A stretch of DNA of 45,928 bases from Frankia sp. AgB32 (GTDB lineage: Bacteria > Actinomycetota > Actinomycetes > Frankiales > Frankiaceae). A model generated the notes under the pieces. That model was not told where the DNA came from. It ran no database searches and saw nothing but the letters and a program-made list of their open reading frames with translations. Below are positions 24,545 to 32,449 of this stretch, in pieces. The stretch spans positions 1 through 45,928 of the forward strand of contig NZ_JALKFX010000075.1 in the NCBI RefSeq assembly GCF_023243045.1, written 5' to 3'. Every line of letters starts with the position of its first letter. Position 1 is the stretch's first letter. Position numbers and translations under genes: made by a program.

Positions 24545-25201
24545 TCAGCGCCGGCGCGACGCAGCGCGCGCGGCCAGCCACTCCTCGATGGACGCCACGC
24601 CCGACTCCCGGTTGACGACCAGCCACGGGCAGACCCAGTTCCGCGCGGCAAGATCGGCGTACATCCGGGCGCACCGGGCCTGCAGGCCGTCGTCGACCTC
24701 GAACACGTCCCGCGCCCGCGCCGGGTCGCCGTCGGCCCGCGCGGCGGCGTCCGCCCGCGCCCGGGCAACCGGAACCTGCAGCAGGACCTGCAGGTCGGGC
24801 GCGGGAAGGGCCAGCGACCCGAGCTCCAGCTCGGCGACCCACGCCGGGAAGTCGGCGCGCTCGGCGAGCGGCAGCCGGGCCGCGCCGTAGGCGGCGTTCG
24901 ACGCGACATACCGGTCGAGCAGCACCACGTCGTTGGCCGCGGTCAGGGCGTCGAGCTCGGGTCGCGACGCCGCCCGGTCCAGGGCGAACATCATCGCCGT
25001 CGCCCGGGGCGCCGCGGCGAGGGCCGCGAGCCGCGCGTCGCCGGCCAGCAGATCGCGCAGGGCCGGGCCGAGCGGCGCCACCGTGTACCGCGGGTAGGCG
25101 AGGGTGGCGACCCGGTGGCCCGCGTCGGTGAGCCGCGCGACGAGCCGGCGGGTCAGCGTGTACTTCCCCGCTCCGTCGACCCCCTCGATCGCGATGATCA
25201 T
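24545..25201 (-). CDS. tmk: Thymidylate kinase
   Basis: A 218-residue P-loop kinase phosphorylating dTMP to dTDP, essential for DNA synthesis. The P-loop is EGVDGAGKYTLTRRL (residues 6-20). The Tyr-Thr-Leu after Lys resembles the mycobacterial type, where the usual Thr-Thr-Gln is replaced. DRYVASNAAYGAARL is the DRX motif with the dTMP-binding region, and the LID region is around RADAAARADGDPARARD. ATG 25201 opens directly on the P-loop; the longer open frame upstream is the coding region of the next gene in another frame. The start overlaps the stop of the upstream unknown gene by ATGA, so the two are translationally coupled. Confidence 0.93.
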   Translation of the reverse strand: MIIAIEGVDGAGKYTLTRRLVARLTDAGHRVATLAYPRYTVAPLGPALRDLLAGDARLAALAAAPRATAMMFALDRAASRPELDALTAANDVVLLDRYVASNAAYGAARLPLAERADFPAWVAELELGSLALPAPDLQVLLQVPVARARADAAARADGDPARARDVFEVDDGLQARCARMYADLAARNWVCPWLVVNRESGVASIEEWLAARAASRRR

Positions 25202-25641
25202 CCGACCACCGGCTGTCGCCGGAAGTGCTCGGCAACCGCGTCCGACCAGCTCAGCAGGCGACCGGCGAGCGTCGGCGACACCCCGGCCCAGGCGGCCGCG
25301 GCCTCGACGCGGGCGAAACGCAGGTCGGCCGGCAGCAGCGCCACCGCCGCCGCCTTGCCCTGGAAGCTCGCCCACAGGCCGGTCAGCACCCGGGCCTCGA
25401 CCGGCGGGATCCCGGCGGCGGCCGTCCCGAGCACGGGCCGCGACCACCAGCCGTCCCCGCGGATGACCGCCGACGCCGCCGGCTCGCCGCGCACCACGTC
25501 CAGACCCCCGACGACCACGTTGTTGACATTGCGGACCGCGACCAGGGGATGCCGGTACTCCAGCCGGTCACCCCGCTCGGCCAGGCAGGCGGCGAGGTAC
25601 CACAGGGACAGCATCGTCGGGGGCGTTCCCGACAGCAGCAT
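25198..25641 (-). CDS. Unknown protein coupled to tmk
   Basis: A 147-residue soluble protein not recognised. It begins with a helix (TMLSLWYLAACLAERGDRL), continues with a beta-rich centre (HPLVAVRNVNNVVVGGLDVV and a GDGWWSRPVLGTA segment) and ends in helices (AAAWAGVSPTLAGRLLSW). No catalytic motif, signal or membrane segment is clear. ATG 25641 has GAGGAGG at good spacing, and the ATGA overlap with tmk shows it is a genuine co-expressed gene. The association with nucleotide metabolism suggests a role in nucleotide handling or DNA replication, but this is inference only. It is divergent from a sensor kinase. Confidence 0.7.
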   Translation of the reverse strand: MLLSGTPPTMLSLWYLAACLAERGDRLEYRHPLVAVRNVNNVVVGGLDVVRGEPAASAVIRGDGWWSRPVLGTAAAGIPPVEARVLTGLWASFQGKAAAVALLPADLRFARVEAAAAWAGVSPTLAGRLLSWSDAVAEHFRRQPVVG

Positions 25642-25701
25642 GCGACCTCCTCGGCACCCGGCGCCCGCCCAGATCCGTCAGGAGACTAGCAAGACGGACG
25701 C

Positions 25702-25723
25702 GCCTACGCGGTCCGCCGTAGGC
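25702..25723. promoter_or_regulatory. Inverted repeat before NarL-type kinase gene
   Basis: GCCTACG (25702-25708) and CGTAGGC (25717-25723) are perfect 7-bp arms with an 8-bp spacer in the 136-bp divergent region. A related CTACGC/GCGTAG dyad precedes the ABC transporter gene at 27793-27836. Both may be sites of the encoded response regulator. Confidence 0.4.
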
Positions 25724-25777
25724 CGGGTACGTCCCGGGACGGATGCCGTCACCGCCCTCGCCCGCTACCGTCGCGAG

Positions 25778-27121
25778 ATGACCTGGTCCGGCTGCGGCGG
25801 GCGGCGCGCCGCCGCCCGGGACGCGGCAGTGCTGCTCGGCGCCGCCGCGGTGACCATCGGGGGCTCGCACGGCGCCGCGCACGAGCAGGTGCCGCCCGCG
25901 CACCCGCTGGACGCCCCGGCCTTCGTGCTGCTCGTGCTGCTCACCGCCACGGTGGCGCTGCGGCGGCGGTCCCCGCTGGGAGCGCTGGCGGCGGCCAGCC
26001 TGCTGCTCGCCGCGTTCACGGCCGCCGGCTACCCGCACGGGCCGTCGTTCGTGCCGCTGGTGATCGCCTCGATGGCCGTCGGGCTGCGGCACGGCCGGCG
26101 GACGGCCTGGCGGGCCGCGTCCGCCGCCGGGCTGGTCATCGCGGCCGGCTGGACGGTCGCCGCCGTCCGGGGCTACACGCCGACCGGCTGGGCGACGCCG
26201 TTCGAGGCCGCCGGGCTGATCCTGCTGTGCGGGGTGCCGGCCCTCGTCGGCACCCTCGTCCGCAGCAACCGCGTCACCGCCGCCCAGGCCGAGGAGGAGG
26301 CCACCCGGCGGCGGATCGAGCAGGAGCGACTGCGGCTGGCCCGCGAGGTGCACGACGTCGTCGGGCACAGCCTGTCCGTCATCTCGCTGCGGGCCGCCGT
26401 CGCCCTGCACGTCCTCGACCGCCGGCCCGAACAGGCCCAGCTCGCCCTGGAGGCGATCCGGCGGGCCAGCGTCGACGCCCTGGACGAGCTGCGTTCCACC
26501 CTGGCCCTCACCCGCACCGACCCGCCGGAACCAGCATCCACGACACCTCTCGGCGAACCGGCCGCTCCCCCACCGCCGGCACCGCCCGCGCCGCCGCTGA
26601 CCGGCCTGCGCCGCCTGCCGTCCCTCCTGCGTGAGGTACGGATGTGCGGCATCCCCATCGAGCTGATCATCGACGGCGACCAGGAGCGGCTCGCCGAACT
26701 GCCCGCGGACGTCGACCTCGCGGCGTTCCGGATCGTCCAGGAGTCCCTGACGAACGTGCTGCGCCACGCCCGGCGAGGCGACACCCGGGTCCGGGCCGAA
26801 CTGACGATCACGCCCGACCGGCTCACCGTCCGCATCGTCGACAGCCCCGACCCGATCGCCTCTCTCGCCCCGGTGCCAGAGCCGGTGACGCCCGAGCCAG
26901 CGACGCCGGACGGCCCGGTCACGGGCCGCGGTCTGGCCGGCCTGCGCGAACGCGCCACCGAGCTCGGCGGCACCCTGACCGCGGGCCCGGCCGGCGGCGG
27001 CTGGCAGGTCCGCGCCGACCTGCCCGTCCCGGCAGACGACCCGCGACAGTCCGAACGTCCACGGCAGTCCGACCGTCCCGCACCAGCCGACCCTTCCGGA
27101 CCCGCGGCGGCCCGCCGGTGA
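25778..27121 (+). CDS. Sensor histidine kinase (HisKA_3, DesK/LiaS-like)
   Basis: A 447-residue membrane kinase of the NarL-partner class. The N-terminal half (about 12-170) has four or five hydrophobic helices with short loops and little extracellular domain, as in intramembrane-sensing kinases. The HisKA_3 acceptor motif is [18 protein letters not shown] Pro/Ala-rich insert follows the dimerisation helices, and the HATPase domain has [15 protein letters not shown] (N box) and [11 protein letters not shown] (G box). ATG 25778 is the first methionine before the membrane region; its RBS is weak. The stop overlaps the regulator start (GTGA). The ABC exporter downstream suggests a drug- or envelope-stress module. 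Confidence 0.9.
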   Translation: MTWSGCGGRRAAARDAAVLLGAAAVTIGGSHGAAHEQVPPAHPLDAPAFVLLVLLTATVALRRRSPLGALAAASLLLAAFTAAGYPHGPSFVPLVIASMAVGLRHGRRTAWRAASAAGLVIAAGWTVAAVRGYTPTGWATPFEAAGLILLCGVPALVGTLVRSNRVTAAQAEEEATRRRIEQERLRLAREVHDVVGHSLSVISLRAAVALHVLDRRPEQAQLALEAIRRASVDALDELRSTLALTRTDPPEPASTTPLGEPAAPPPPAPPAPPLTGLRRLPSLLREVRMCGIPIELIIDGDQERLAELPADVDLAAFRIVQESLTNVLRHARRGDTRVRAELTITPDRLTVRIVDSPDPIASLAPVPEPVTPEPATPDGPVTGRGLAGLRERATELGGTLTAGPAGGGWQVRADLPVPADDPRQSERPRQSDRPAPADPSGPAAARR

Positions 27122-27759
27122 TCCGGGTGGTGATCGCCGACGACCAGCCGCTGGTGCGCCTGGGGCTGCGGGTGCTCATCGAGACCGAGGACGACCTGGA
27201 GCTCGTCGGCGAGGCCGAGGACGGCCGGGCCGCGGTCGACACCGTCCGGGCCACCCGCCCCGACGTCGCGCTCCTCGACATCCGGATGCCGGTGCTCGAC
27301 GGTCTGGCGGCGCTGCGGACGATCGCCGCCGATCCGGACCTCGCCGCGACCCGAGTCGTCATGGTCACCACCTTCGAGGTGGACGAGTACGTCTTCGCGG
27401 CGCTGCGCGGCGGCGCGTCCGGCTTCGTACTCAAGGACGCGGAGCCGGCGGACCTGCTGCGCGCGATCCGGGTGGTCGCCGCGGGCGAATCCCTGCTGTC
27501 CCCCACGGTGACCCGCCTGGTCATCGACACCTTCGCCCGCCGCCCGGCGCTCGACGCCCCCGACCTGGACGCCCTCACCGTCCGCGAACGGGAGGTGATG
27601 GGCCTCGTCGGCCGCGGCCTGTCCAACGACGAGATCGCCGCCCGGCTGGTCATCAGCCCGGCGACCGCCCGCACCCACGTCAGCCGGGTGATGGTGAAAC
27701 TCGCCGCCCGCGACCGCGCCCAGCTGGCCGTCCTCGCCCACCAGGCCGGCCTCGCCTAG
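27118..27759 (+). CDS. NarL/LuxR-family response regulator
   Basis: A 213-residue regulator. The receiver (1-120) has DDQ acidic pocket, phospho-acceptor Asp in [12 protein letters not shown], the Thr of VMVTTFE and the Lys of VLKDAE. The C-terminal LuxR helix-turn-helix (about 148-210) contains [22 protein letters not shown]-type sequence and [16 protein letters not shown] 27118 overlaps the kinase stop TGA, giving tight stoichiometric coupling. The natural targets are likely the following ABC transporter and its own operon, given related dyads upstream of both. Confidence 0.93.
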   Translation: MIRVVIADDQPLVRLGLRVLIETEDDLELVGEAEDGRAAVDTVRATRPDVALLDIRMPVLDGLAALRTIAADPDLAATRVVMVTTFEVDEYVFAALRGGASGFVLKDAEPADLLRAIRVVAAGESLLSPTVTRLVIDTFARRPALDAPDLDALTVREREVMGLVGRGLSNDEIAARLVISPATARTHVSRVMVKLAARDRAQLAVLAHQAGLA

Positions 27760-27792
27760 CACGCCACAGCCTGGCGTGAGAATGTGCGGCTT

Positions 27793-27836
27793 GCTACGCC
27801 TCGATGCGGCGGCCGGACTGCGTCCGGCTGCGTAGC
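27793..27836. promoter_or_regulatory. Nested inverted repeats before ABC transporter operon
   Basis: Outer arms GCTACGC (27793-27799) and GCGTAGC (27830-27836) enclose inner arms CCGGAC (27813-27818) and GTCCGG (27822-27827). The 133-bp gap between regulator and transporter genes would not need such structure for simple read-through. It could be a terminator/attenuator or an operator. Confidence 0.45.
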
Positions 27837-27892
27837 CGGATGCCGCCTGGGGACGGACGACGGGCGGTCCGCCGGCCGGGACGCTGATCGGC

Positions 27893-28978
27893 ATGACGAC
27901 AACGACCGGCCGCCGCCCCGCGGTGGCCGCCCATCCCATCCCGCCGCCCGAGCGCGTCGCCATCGACGTGCGCGGCCTGACGAAGCGGTACGGGCGGCGG
28001 ACCGTTGTCCGTGGCCTGGACATCACGATTCCCGAGGGGGCGGTCGCGGGCTTCGTCGGGCCCAACGGCGCAGGCAAGACGACGACGCTGCGGATGCTGC
28101 TCGGCCTGGTCCGGCCCAGCGGCGGGCAGGGCAGTGTCCTCGGCGAGCCGCTGCGGTCGCCGGTGGCCTACCTGCCGCGGGTCGGCGCGCTGATCGAGAG
28201 CCCGGCGCTCTACCCGGCGCTATCCGGCCGGCGTAACCTCGCCGCCCTCGCTGCCCTCGCCGGGCTGGACCGCGGCCAGGCGTCGGCGCGCGTCGAGGCG
28301 ATCCTGGACCAGGTCGGGCTCGCCGGTCGCGGCGACGACCGGGTGCGGTCCTACTCCCTGGGGATGAAGCAGCGCCTGGCCATCGGCGCGGCCCTGCTCA
28401 CCGACCCGGACCTGCTCATTCTCGACGAGCCGACGAACGGCCTGGACCCGATCGGGATCCGGCAGATGCGGGAACTGATCCGCTCGCTCGCGACCCGGCC
28501 CGGGCCTGACGCGGCCGAGCCGACCGCCGACGCGCGGGCGGACCGCGGCCGGACCGTGCTCGTCTCCTCCCACCTGCTCGCCGAGGTGGAGCAGATCTGC
28601 GACTGGCTGATCGTCGTCGAGGGCGGCCGGCTGGCCTACCAGGGGCCGACCGACCGGCTGATGGCGAGCCAGACCGTCGAGGTCGTCCTGCGCCCGGAGC
28701 ATGACGAGGACGTCGCCCCACTCGCCGATCTGCTCGCGGGCCTGGACCTGCCGGCGGTCCGCCGGGCGGACGCCGTGGTGGCCGGTCTCGCCACGGACCC
28801 GGACGACCCCCGGGCGTACACCCGGCTGCTCGCCGCCGTGAACCGGGCCGCAGCCTCCCGCGGGATCACCCTGATCGAGATGACGCCACACCGCCACAGC
28901 CTCGAGGACCGCTACGAGGGTCTGGTCGCCCAGGCCGCCGCCGAGCCCCGCGGCACCGATCAGGAGACCAGCCGATGA
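27893..28978 (+). CDS. ABC transporter ATP-binding protein (exporter type)
   Basis: A 361-residue cytoplasmic ATPase subunit of an ABC-2 exporter (drug or antimicrobial-peptide resistance group). It has Walker A GPNGAGKT (56-63), Q-loop region replaced by LPRVGALIES, signature YSLGMKQRL (about 155), Walker B LLILDEPTNGLD and the switch His in LVSSHLLAEVEQ. Between Walker B and the switch there is an extra low-complexity stretch (RPGPDAAEPTADARADRG), longer than usual. The C-terminal 100 residues form the accessory domain seen in BcrA-like proteins. ATG 27893 gives a short Thr/Pro leader. Its last codons overlap the permease start (ATGA). Confidence 0.93.
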   Translation: MTTTTGRRPAVAAHPIPPPERVAIDVRGLTKRYGRRTVVRGLDITIPEGAVAGFVGPNGAGKTTTLRMLLGLVRPSGGQGSVLGEPLRSPVAYLPRVGALIESPALYPALSGRRNLAALAALAGLDRGQASARVEAILDQVGLAGRGDDRVRSYSLGMKQRLAIGAALLTDPDLLILDEPTNGLDPIGIRQMRELIRSLATRPGPDAAEPTADARADRGRTVLVSSHLLAEVEQICDWLIVVEGGRLAYQGPTDRLMASQTVEVVLRPEHDEDVAPLADLLAGLDLPAVRRADAVVAGLATDPDDPRAYTRLLAAVNRAAASRGITLIEMTPHRHSLEDRYEGLVAQAAAEPRGTDQETSR

Positions 28979-29796
28979 ACCTCGTCCTGGCCGTGCGACG
29001 CTCGTTCCGGGCCGAACTGATCAAGCTGTGGCGCCCCAGCACGGTGGTGGGGATGGGTCTGCTGGGCGCGCTCACCGTGCTCTCGACGGTCCTGATCGTC
29101 AGCCTGGCCGATCCGGCCCGGCCCCGCACCCGGCCGGTCGAGGGTCCGGCCGGGTTCGCCGTCACGACCGACCAGCTCGCCACGGCAACCGGGATCGCCC
29201 GTGGCTTCACCGGCGGCAGCACCTTCACCGGACTACTGATCTTCCTGGTCTTCGCGATCACCATCACCCTCGAGTACAGCCAGGGGACGCTGCGGACGGT
29301 GTTCCTGCGCGAACCCCGCCGGCTCGGCTGGCTCGCCGGCCGGCTGGCGGTGATGTTGACGCTGGTCGCGGTCGCGCTGGCGGCGGCGCTCGCGCTCAGC
29401 GTCGGCGTGGCATACGCCGTCGCGCGGATCCGCGGCATCGACACGGGCGCCTGGTGGAGTGCCGACGGCGCCGCCGCGCTCGGGTCGGGGTACGGCAACG
29501 TCCTGCTGGCGTCGACGTTCTTCGGGGTGGCCGGCACCGTGCTCGGGCTCGTGCTGCGCTCCACCGCGCTCACGCTGGCGGTCGGCGTGGCCTGGCTGTT
29601 CCCGCTCGAACACATCGTTCAGGGCTCGTGGCGCGGCGCGACCCACGTGTTTCCGGGTCTCGTCTTCGACGCGGTGGGGCAGGGCGGCATCGCCGACGCG
29701 AGCTACGGGACGGCACTGACCGTCAGCCTGGCCTACGCGCTTGGAGCTGCGGCGTTGGGCGCGGTCACGCTGACACGCCGAGACGTCACCGCGTGA
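28975..29796 (+). CDS. ABC-2 type permease
   Basis: A 273-residue integral membrane protein with six predicted helices (about residues 22-45, 80-100, 125-150, 170-190, 195-215 and 245-265). The N-terminal RRSFRAELIKLWRPST and the segment ITLEYSQGTLRTVFLREPRR, which has the shape of a coupling helix, are typical of ABC-2/BcrB-like permeases. It pairs with the overlapping ATPase gene to make an exporter, presumably a homodimer of each subunit. The substrate is unknown; the two-component system immediately upstream suggests it responds to an envelope-active compound. Confidence 0.9.
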   Translation: MNLVLAVRRSFRAELIKLWRPSTVVGMGLLGALTVLSTVLIVSLADPARPRTRPVEGPAGFAVTTDQLATATGIARGFTGGSTFTGLLIFLVFAITITLEYSQGTLRTVFLREPRRLGWLAGRLAVMLTLVAVALAAALALSVGVAYAVARIRGIDTGAWWSADGAAALGSGYGNVLLASTFFGVAGTVLGLVLRSTALTLAVGVAWLFPLEHIVQGSWRGATHVFPGLVFDAVGQGGIADASYGTALTVSLAYALGAAALGAVTLTRRDVTA

Positions 29797-29836
29797 GATC
29801 AAGGCCACACGAAGCCGGGTAATCACACACGTTCCG

Positions 29837-29849
29837 GCTAGGATCTAGC
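29837..29849. promoter_or_regulatory. Small inverted repeat before J-domain gene
   Basis: GCTAG, GAT, CTAGC: perfect 5-bp arms about 40 bp before the leader ORF and 74 bp before the J-domain start. This is a candidate operator. Confidence 0.25.
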
Positions 29850-29887
29850 ACCCAGAGTATCCGTCTGGTGGCAAGGGAGATCCAACG

Positions 29888-29914
29888 ATGGCCGCTGGAC
29901 GTTCACCACGGTGA
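29888..29914 (+). CDS. Candidate 8-residue leader peptide (MAAGRSPR)
   Basis: ATG 29888 is preceded by AGGGAGA at 7-nt spacing, the best RBS in this gap, and the 8-codon frame ends at TGA 29912-29914. That stop overlaps the GTG start of the J-domain gene (29911). Ribosomes finishing the leader would therefore be placed at the downstream start. The frame could instead be a misread start region, but no in-frame upstream start exists for the J-domain protein. Confidence 0.45.
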   Translation: MAAGRSPR

Positions 29915-30585
29915 GCCCGTACGATCGGTTGCTTCGCGAGCTCGGCGACTCCGACGCGTACGACGTGCTCGGAGTGAGCCGCCGAGCGGACCGCGCCGAG
30001 ATCCGCCGGGCCTACCGGGCGAAGGTCCGCGCCCACCACCCGGACAGCCCCGTCAGCCGGGGCCCCGAGTCGGTCCGCACGATCCAGCTCGTCACCGCCA
30101 GCCGTGAACTGCTGGAGAAATGGCGGGACGACTACGACGCGCGCCCAGTCGTCCCGCCGCCAGCCGAGCCAGGCCAGACCCGACTCGGAGCGACCGCGCG
30201 CCACCACCCGGTCCCCCCTCCTCCCCGGACAACGGCCTGCCTCTGGACGGTGCCCACCCAGCACTTCCCGCAGGCCCAGCACTCCCCGCCAACCCGAAAC
30301 GCCGAGCCCGCCGCGGCGGATCCGTCACCCCGCCCGCACAGCCACCGGGCGCCGCGGGTGCACGACCACCTGGTGCTCTCGATCGTCGCCACGATCCTGT
30401 GCGCGCCGATCGGCGCGGTCGGCCTGGTGCACGCGATCCGGACGGCCGACCTGCTCACCCACGGCGATCTCGAGGCTGCCCGGCGGCGCTCGCGGCTCGG
30501 CCGGACCTGGTCGCTGACCGGCACCGTGGTCGGGGCGATCCTCGTCAGCGTGCTGAGCTACGCCGGCGGCCACGCCCCCGGCTGA
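29911..30585 (+). CDS. J-domain - CD225/dispanin-like membrane protein
   Basis: A 224-residue protein joining two domains not usually seen together. Residues 14-70 form a DnaJ J-domain: AYDVLGV, RRAYRAKVR and the HPD tripeptide (43-45) required to stimulate Hsp70 ATPase. Residues 75-143 are a Pro/Thr/His-rich linker. Residues 145-220 resemble CD225: a first membrane segment (HLVLSIVATILCAPIGAVGLVHA-type), a charged loop with G-D-L-E-A-A-R, and a second membrane helix. The same loop pattern (GD-x-x-x-A) occurs in the two CD225 proteins nearby. It could recruit Hsp70/DnaK to the membrane (inference). GTG 29911 is the only usable start and overlaps the leader stop. Confidence 0.75.
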   Translation: MSPYDRLLRELGDSDAYDVLGVSRRADRAEIRRAYRAKVRAHHPDSPVSRGPESVRTIQLVTASRELLEKWRDDYDARPVVPPPAEPGQTRLGATARHHPVPPPPRTTACLWTVPTQHFPQAQHSPPTRNAEPAAADPSPRPHSHRAPRVHDHLVLSIVATILCAPIGAVGLVHAIRTADLLTHGDLEAARRRSRLGRTWSLTGTVVGAILVSVLSYAGGHAPG

Positions 30586-30596
30586 CATCCGGGCCG

Positions 30597-30629
30597 CGGG
30601 CGCACGACCCCGGGACGACCCGGCGCCCG
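30597..30629. terminator. Candidate hairpin after J-domain gene
   Basis: CGGGCGC (30597-30603) and GCGCCCG (30623-30629) are perfect arms with a 19-nt loop that contains a CCCGGG palindrome. It lies 11 nt after the stop and before the oxidoreductase gene. Confidence 0.35.
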
Positions 30630-30662
30630 AGGCTTCACCGACCCGGATGATTCACTGACAAG

Positions 30663-31367
30663 GTGACATCAGAGGGCTCGCCGGTCGGACGTCGCGTCGT
30701 GCTCGGGATGCTCACCCTGGGCGCCGTCGGCGTCGCGTTCGGCGGGCGCGCCGAGCAGGCGGCCGAACGGGTCATCGCCCCGATCCGGCGCGGGGACCCG
30801 ACGGGGCTCACCGACCTCGTGCCGGTGGGCGGATTCCGGTATTACTCGGTGACCTCCAGTGTGCCGAAGCTTGGACCCGCCGACTACCGGCTGCGCGTCC
30901 ACGGCCTGGTCGACCAGGCCCGCACGCTGTCGCTGGCCGATCTCAGCGGGATGCGGCAGACCACCCTCGTCCGTGACTTCCAGTGCGTCACGGGCTGGCG
31001 GGTGGACCACGTGCGCTGGTCCGGGGTGCTGCTGAGCGACCTGCTCGCCGCGGTCGGCGTCCAGCCCTCGGCGCGGGCACTGACACTGCGCTCCTTCGAC
31101 GGCAGCTACACCGAGAGCCTCACCCTGCCCCAGGCCACCCGGCCGGACGTGCTGGTGGCGCTGCGGATGCTGGACGCGCCGGTGACCTATGACCACGGCG
31201 GGCCGGTCCGGCTGTACGTGGCACCGATGTACGGCTACAAGTCGATCAAATGGCTGGGCGAGATCGAAGCCGTGGGGGCGGTCGAGCCCGGTTACTGGGA
31301 ACGTCGCGGCTACGACGTCGACGGTTGGATCGGGCGCTCGAACGGCCGCGACGATGACCCGGCCTGA
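30663..31367 (+). CDS. Molybdopterin-dependent oxidoreductase (sulfite oxidase/MsrP-like)
   Basis: A 234-residue enzyme with the sulfite-oxidase molybdopterin fold. The molybdenum-ligating cysteine is Cys108 in DFQCVTGW. Conserved features are RLRVHGLV, the VRWSGVLLSDLL helix, YTESLTL and the C-terminal GYKSIKWLGEIE. The N-terminus has twin Arg before a hydrophobic stretch (RRVVLGMLTLGAVGVAF), consistent with Tat-type export or a membrane anchor. The size and partner resemble MsrP/YedY periplasmic reductases, which take electrons from a membrane heme protein. That partner is the next gene, overlapping by 14 bp. GTG 30663 has only a weak RBS. Physiological substrate not known. Confidence 0.87.
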   Translation: MTSEGSPVGRRVVLGMLTLGAVGVAFGGRAEQAAERVIAPIRRGDPTGLTDLVPVGGFRYYSVTSSVPKLGPADYRLRVHGLVDQARTLSLADLSGMRQTTLVRDFQCVTGWRVDHVRWSGVLLSDLLAAVGVQPSARALTLRSFDGSYTESLTLPQATRPDVLVALRMLDAPVTYDHGGPVRLYVAPMYGYKSIKWLGEIEAVGAVEPGYWERRGYDVDGWIGRSNGRDDDPA

Positions 31368-32079
31368 GCCGACCCGGCCTGACCCGCGCGCGTCCGGCCT
31401 GGTCCACCGGTTCGGCCGGGTGCCGCGCCTGGTGCACTGGTGCACGGCGGCGCTGCTCGGCTGCTGCCTGCTCACCGGCGCCGTGCTCTACCTTCCGGCG
31501 CTGTCCCAACTGGTGGGGCGCCGCCGGTTGGTCGAGACCGTGCACCTGTACGCGGGCCTCGCGTTGCCGGTGCCGATGCTGGCGGCCGTCGGCTCGGCCG
31601 CCTACCGCCGCGAGGCGCGCGCGCTCAACCGGTTCACCGCCGCGGACGGGGCGTGGCTGCGGGCCAACGTCCGGTTCGGCGCCTGGCGGCGGGCCCGGGA
31701 GCGGGCGCGGGTCGCCGGTGCGGTCGGGAAGTTCAACGCCGGGCAGAAGCTCTACGCCGCGTTCGTCGCCGGCGGCATCCTGGTCATGCTCGGCACCGGC
31801 GTGATCATGCAATGGGGTGCCGGCCCGCTGGGCGCGCTGCCGGTCGCCTACCGCACCGGGGCCACGTTCGTGCACGACCTGCTCGCGTACGGCCTGCTGT
31901 TCGGCGTGCTCGGCCATCTGTGGATGGCGGCGGCGGACCCGTCGGCCCGGCTCGGCATCCGCACCGGCCTGGTCCCCGCCTGGTGGGCCGCCCAGGAACA
32001 CCCTGCCTGGCTGGCCGCGCCGGCCGAGCAGCCGCCGGACCGACCGGTCAGCTCCGATGCTGCGCGACCGCCACGATGA
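31354..32079 (+). CDS. Cytochrome b561/FdnI-like membrane heme protein
   Basis: A 241-residue membrane protein with four predicted helices (about 28-50, 60-82, 128-150, 165-190). Histidines placed for heme b ligation occur in RLVHWCTAALLG, TVHLYAGLALP, FVHDLLAYG and VLGHLWMAA. It overlaps the oxidoreductase gene and probably passes electrons from quinol or another membrane donor to it, analogous to MsrQ, although the sequence looks closer to formate-dehydrogenase gamma/b561 proteins. ATG 31354 starts inside the previous gene. The 3' end overlaps the convergent CD225 gene by 32 bp. Confidence 0.82.
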   Translation: MTRPEPTRPDPRASGLVHRFGRVPRLVHWCTAALLGCCLLTGAVLYLPALSQLVGRRRLVETVHLYAGLALPVPMLAAVGSAAYRREARALNRFTAADGAWLRANVRFGAWRRARERARVAGAVGKFNAGQKLYAAFVAGGILVMLGTGVIMQWGAGPLGALPVAYRTGATFVHDLLAYGLLFGVLGHLWMAAADPSARLGIRTGLVPAWWAAQEHPAWLAAPAEQPPDRPVSSDAARPPR

Positions 32080-32443
32080 TCACAACGGCGACGAGGTAGA
32101 GCAGCAGCACCGCGACGAACGCGACGAGCGAGACGCCGCACCAGCGCCGGGCCCGCGCCGAGTACTGCCGGGCCCCCGCGAGATCGCCGGACTGCAACCG
32201 GTTCTGCGCGATCGACGCGTGGACGAGCGCGACGGCTCCGGTCGGCAGGCAGCACAACAGTGTCGCGACGAGGGACTGCCACAGGTAGGTCCGCACGGGC
32301 AGCTCCGCGTCGGCTGCGGCGTCGCGCGGGACCAGCTCCGCGGGTGGCGTTCCCTGGATCCAGGCCCGTCCCCGCTCCAGCCAGAGCGCCCCGCGGGAGC
32401 CCGGGGACAGCGGGCCCCGCGGCTCACCGGGCGGGCTCGACAC
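32048..32443 (-). CDS. CD225/dispanin-like membrane protein
   Basis: A 131-residue protein. Residues 1-50 are hydrophilic and Pro-rich. The CD225-like domain follows: TYLWQSLVATLLCCLPTGAV begins the first membrane helix, a loop has SGDLAGARQYSARARRW, and the second helix is strongly hydrophobic (LVAFVAVLLLYLVAVVIIV). Vertebrate CD225 proteins (IFITMs) and bacterial relatives sit in membranes with both ends usually cytoplasmic. Bacterial function is unknown. GTG 32443 is 6 nt after the stop of the other CD225 gene, so the two form an operon and may hetero-oligomerise. The CC pair in the first helix matches the palmitoylated cysteines of eukaryotic members only by position. Confidence 0.8.
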   Translation of the reverse strand: MSSPPGEPRGPLSPGSRGALWLERGRAWIQGTPPAELVPRDAAADAELPVRTYLWQSLVATLLCCLPTGAVALVHASIAQNRLQSGDLAGARQYSARARRWCGVSLVAFVAVLLLYLVAVVIIVAVAQHRS

Positions 32444-32449
32444 GGCGGC

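Noticed and set aside
26173-28077. 634-codon frame antisense to the NarL-type kinase and regulator
   Set aside because: It lies opposite genes with complete two-component motifs and has no domain of its own.
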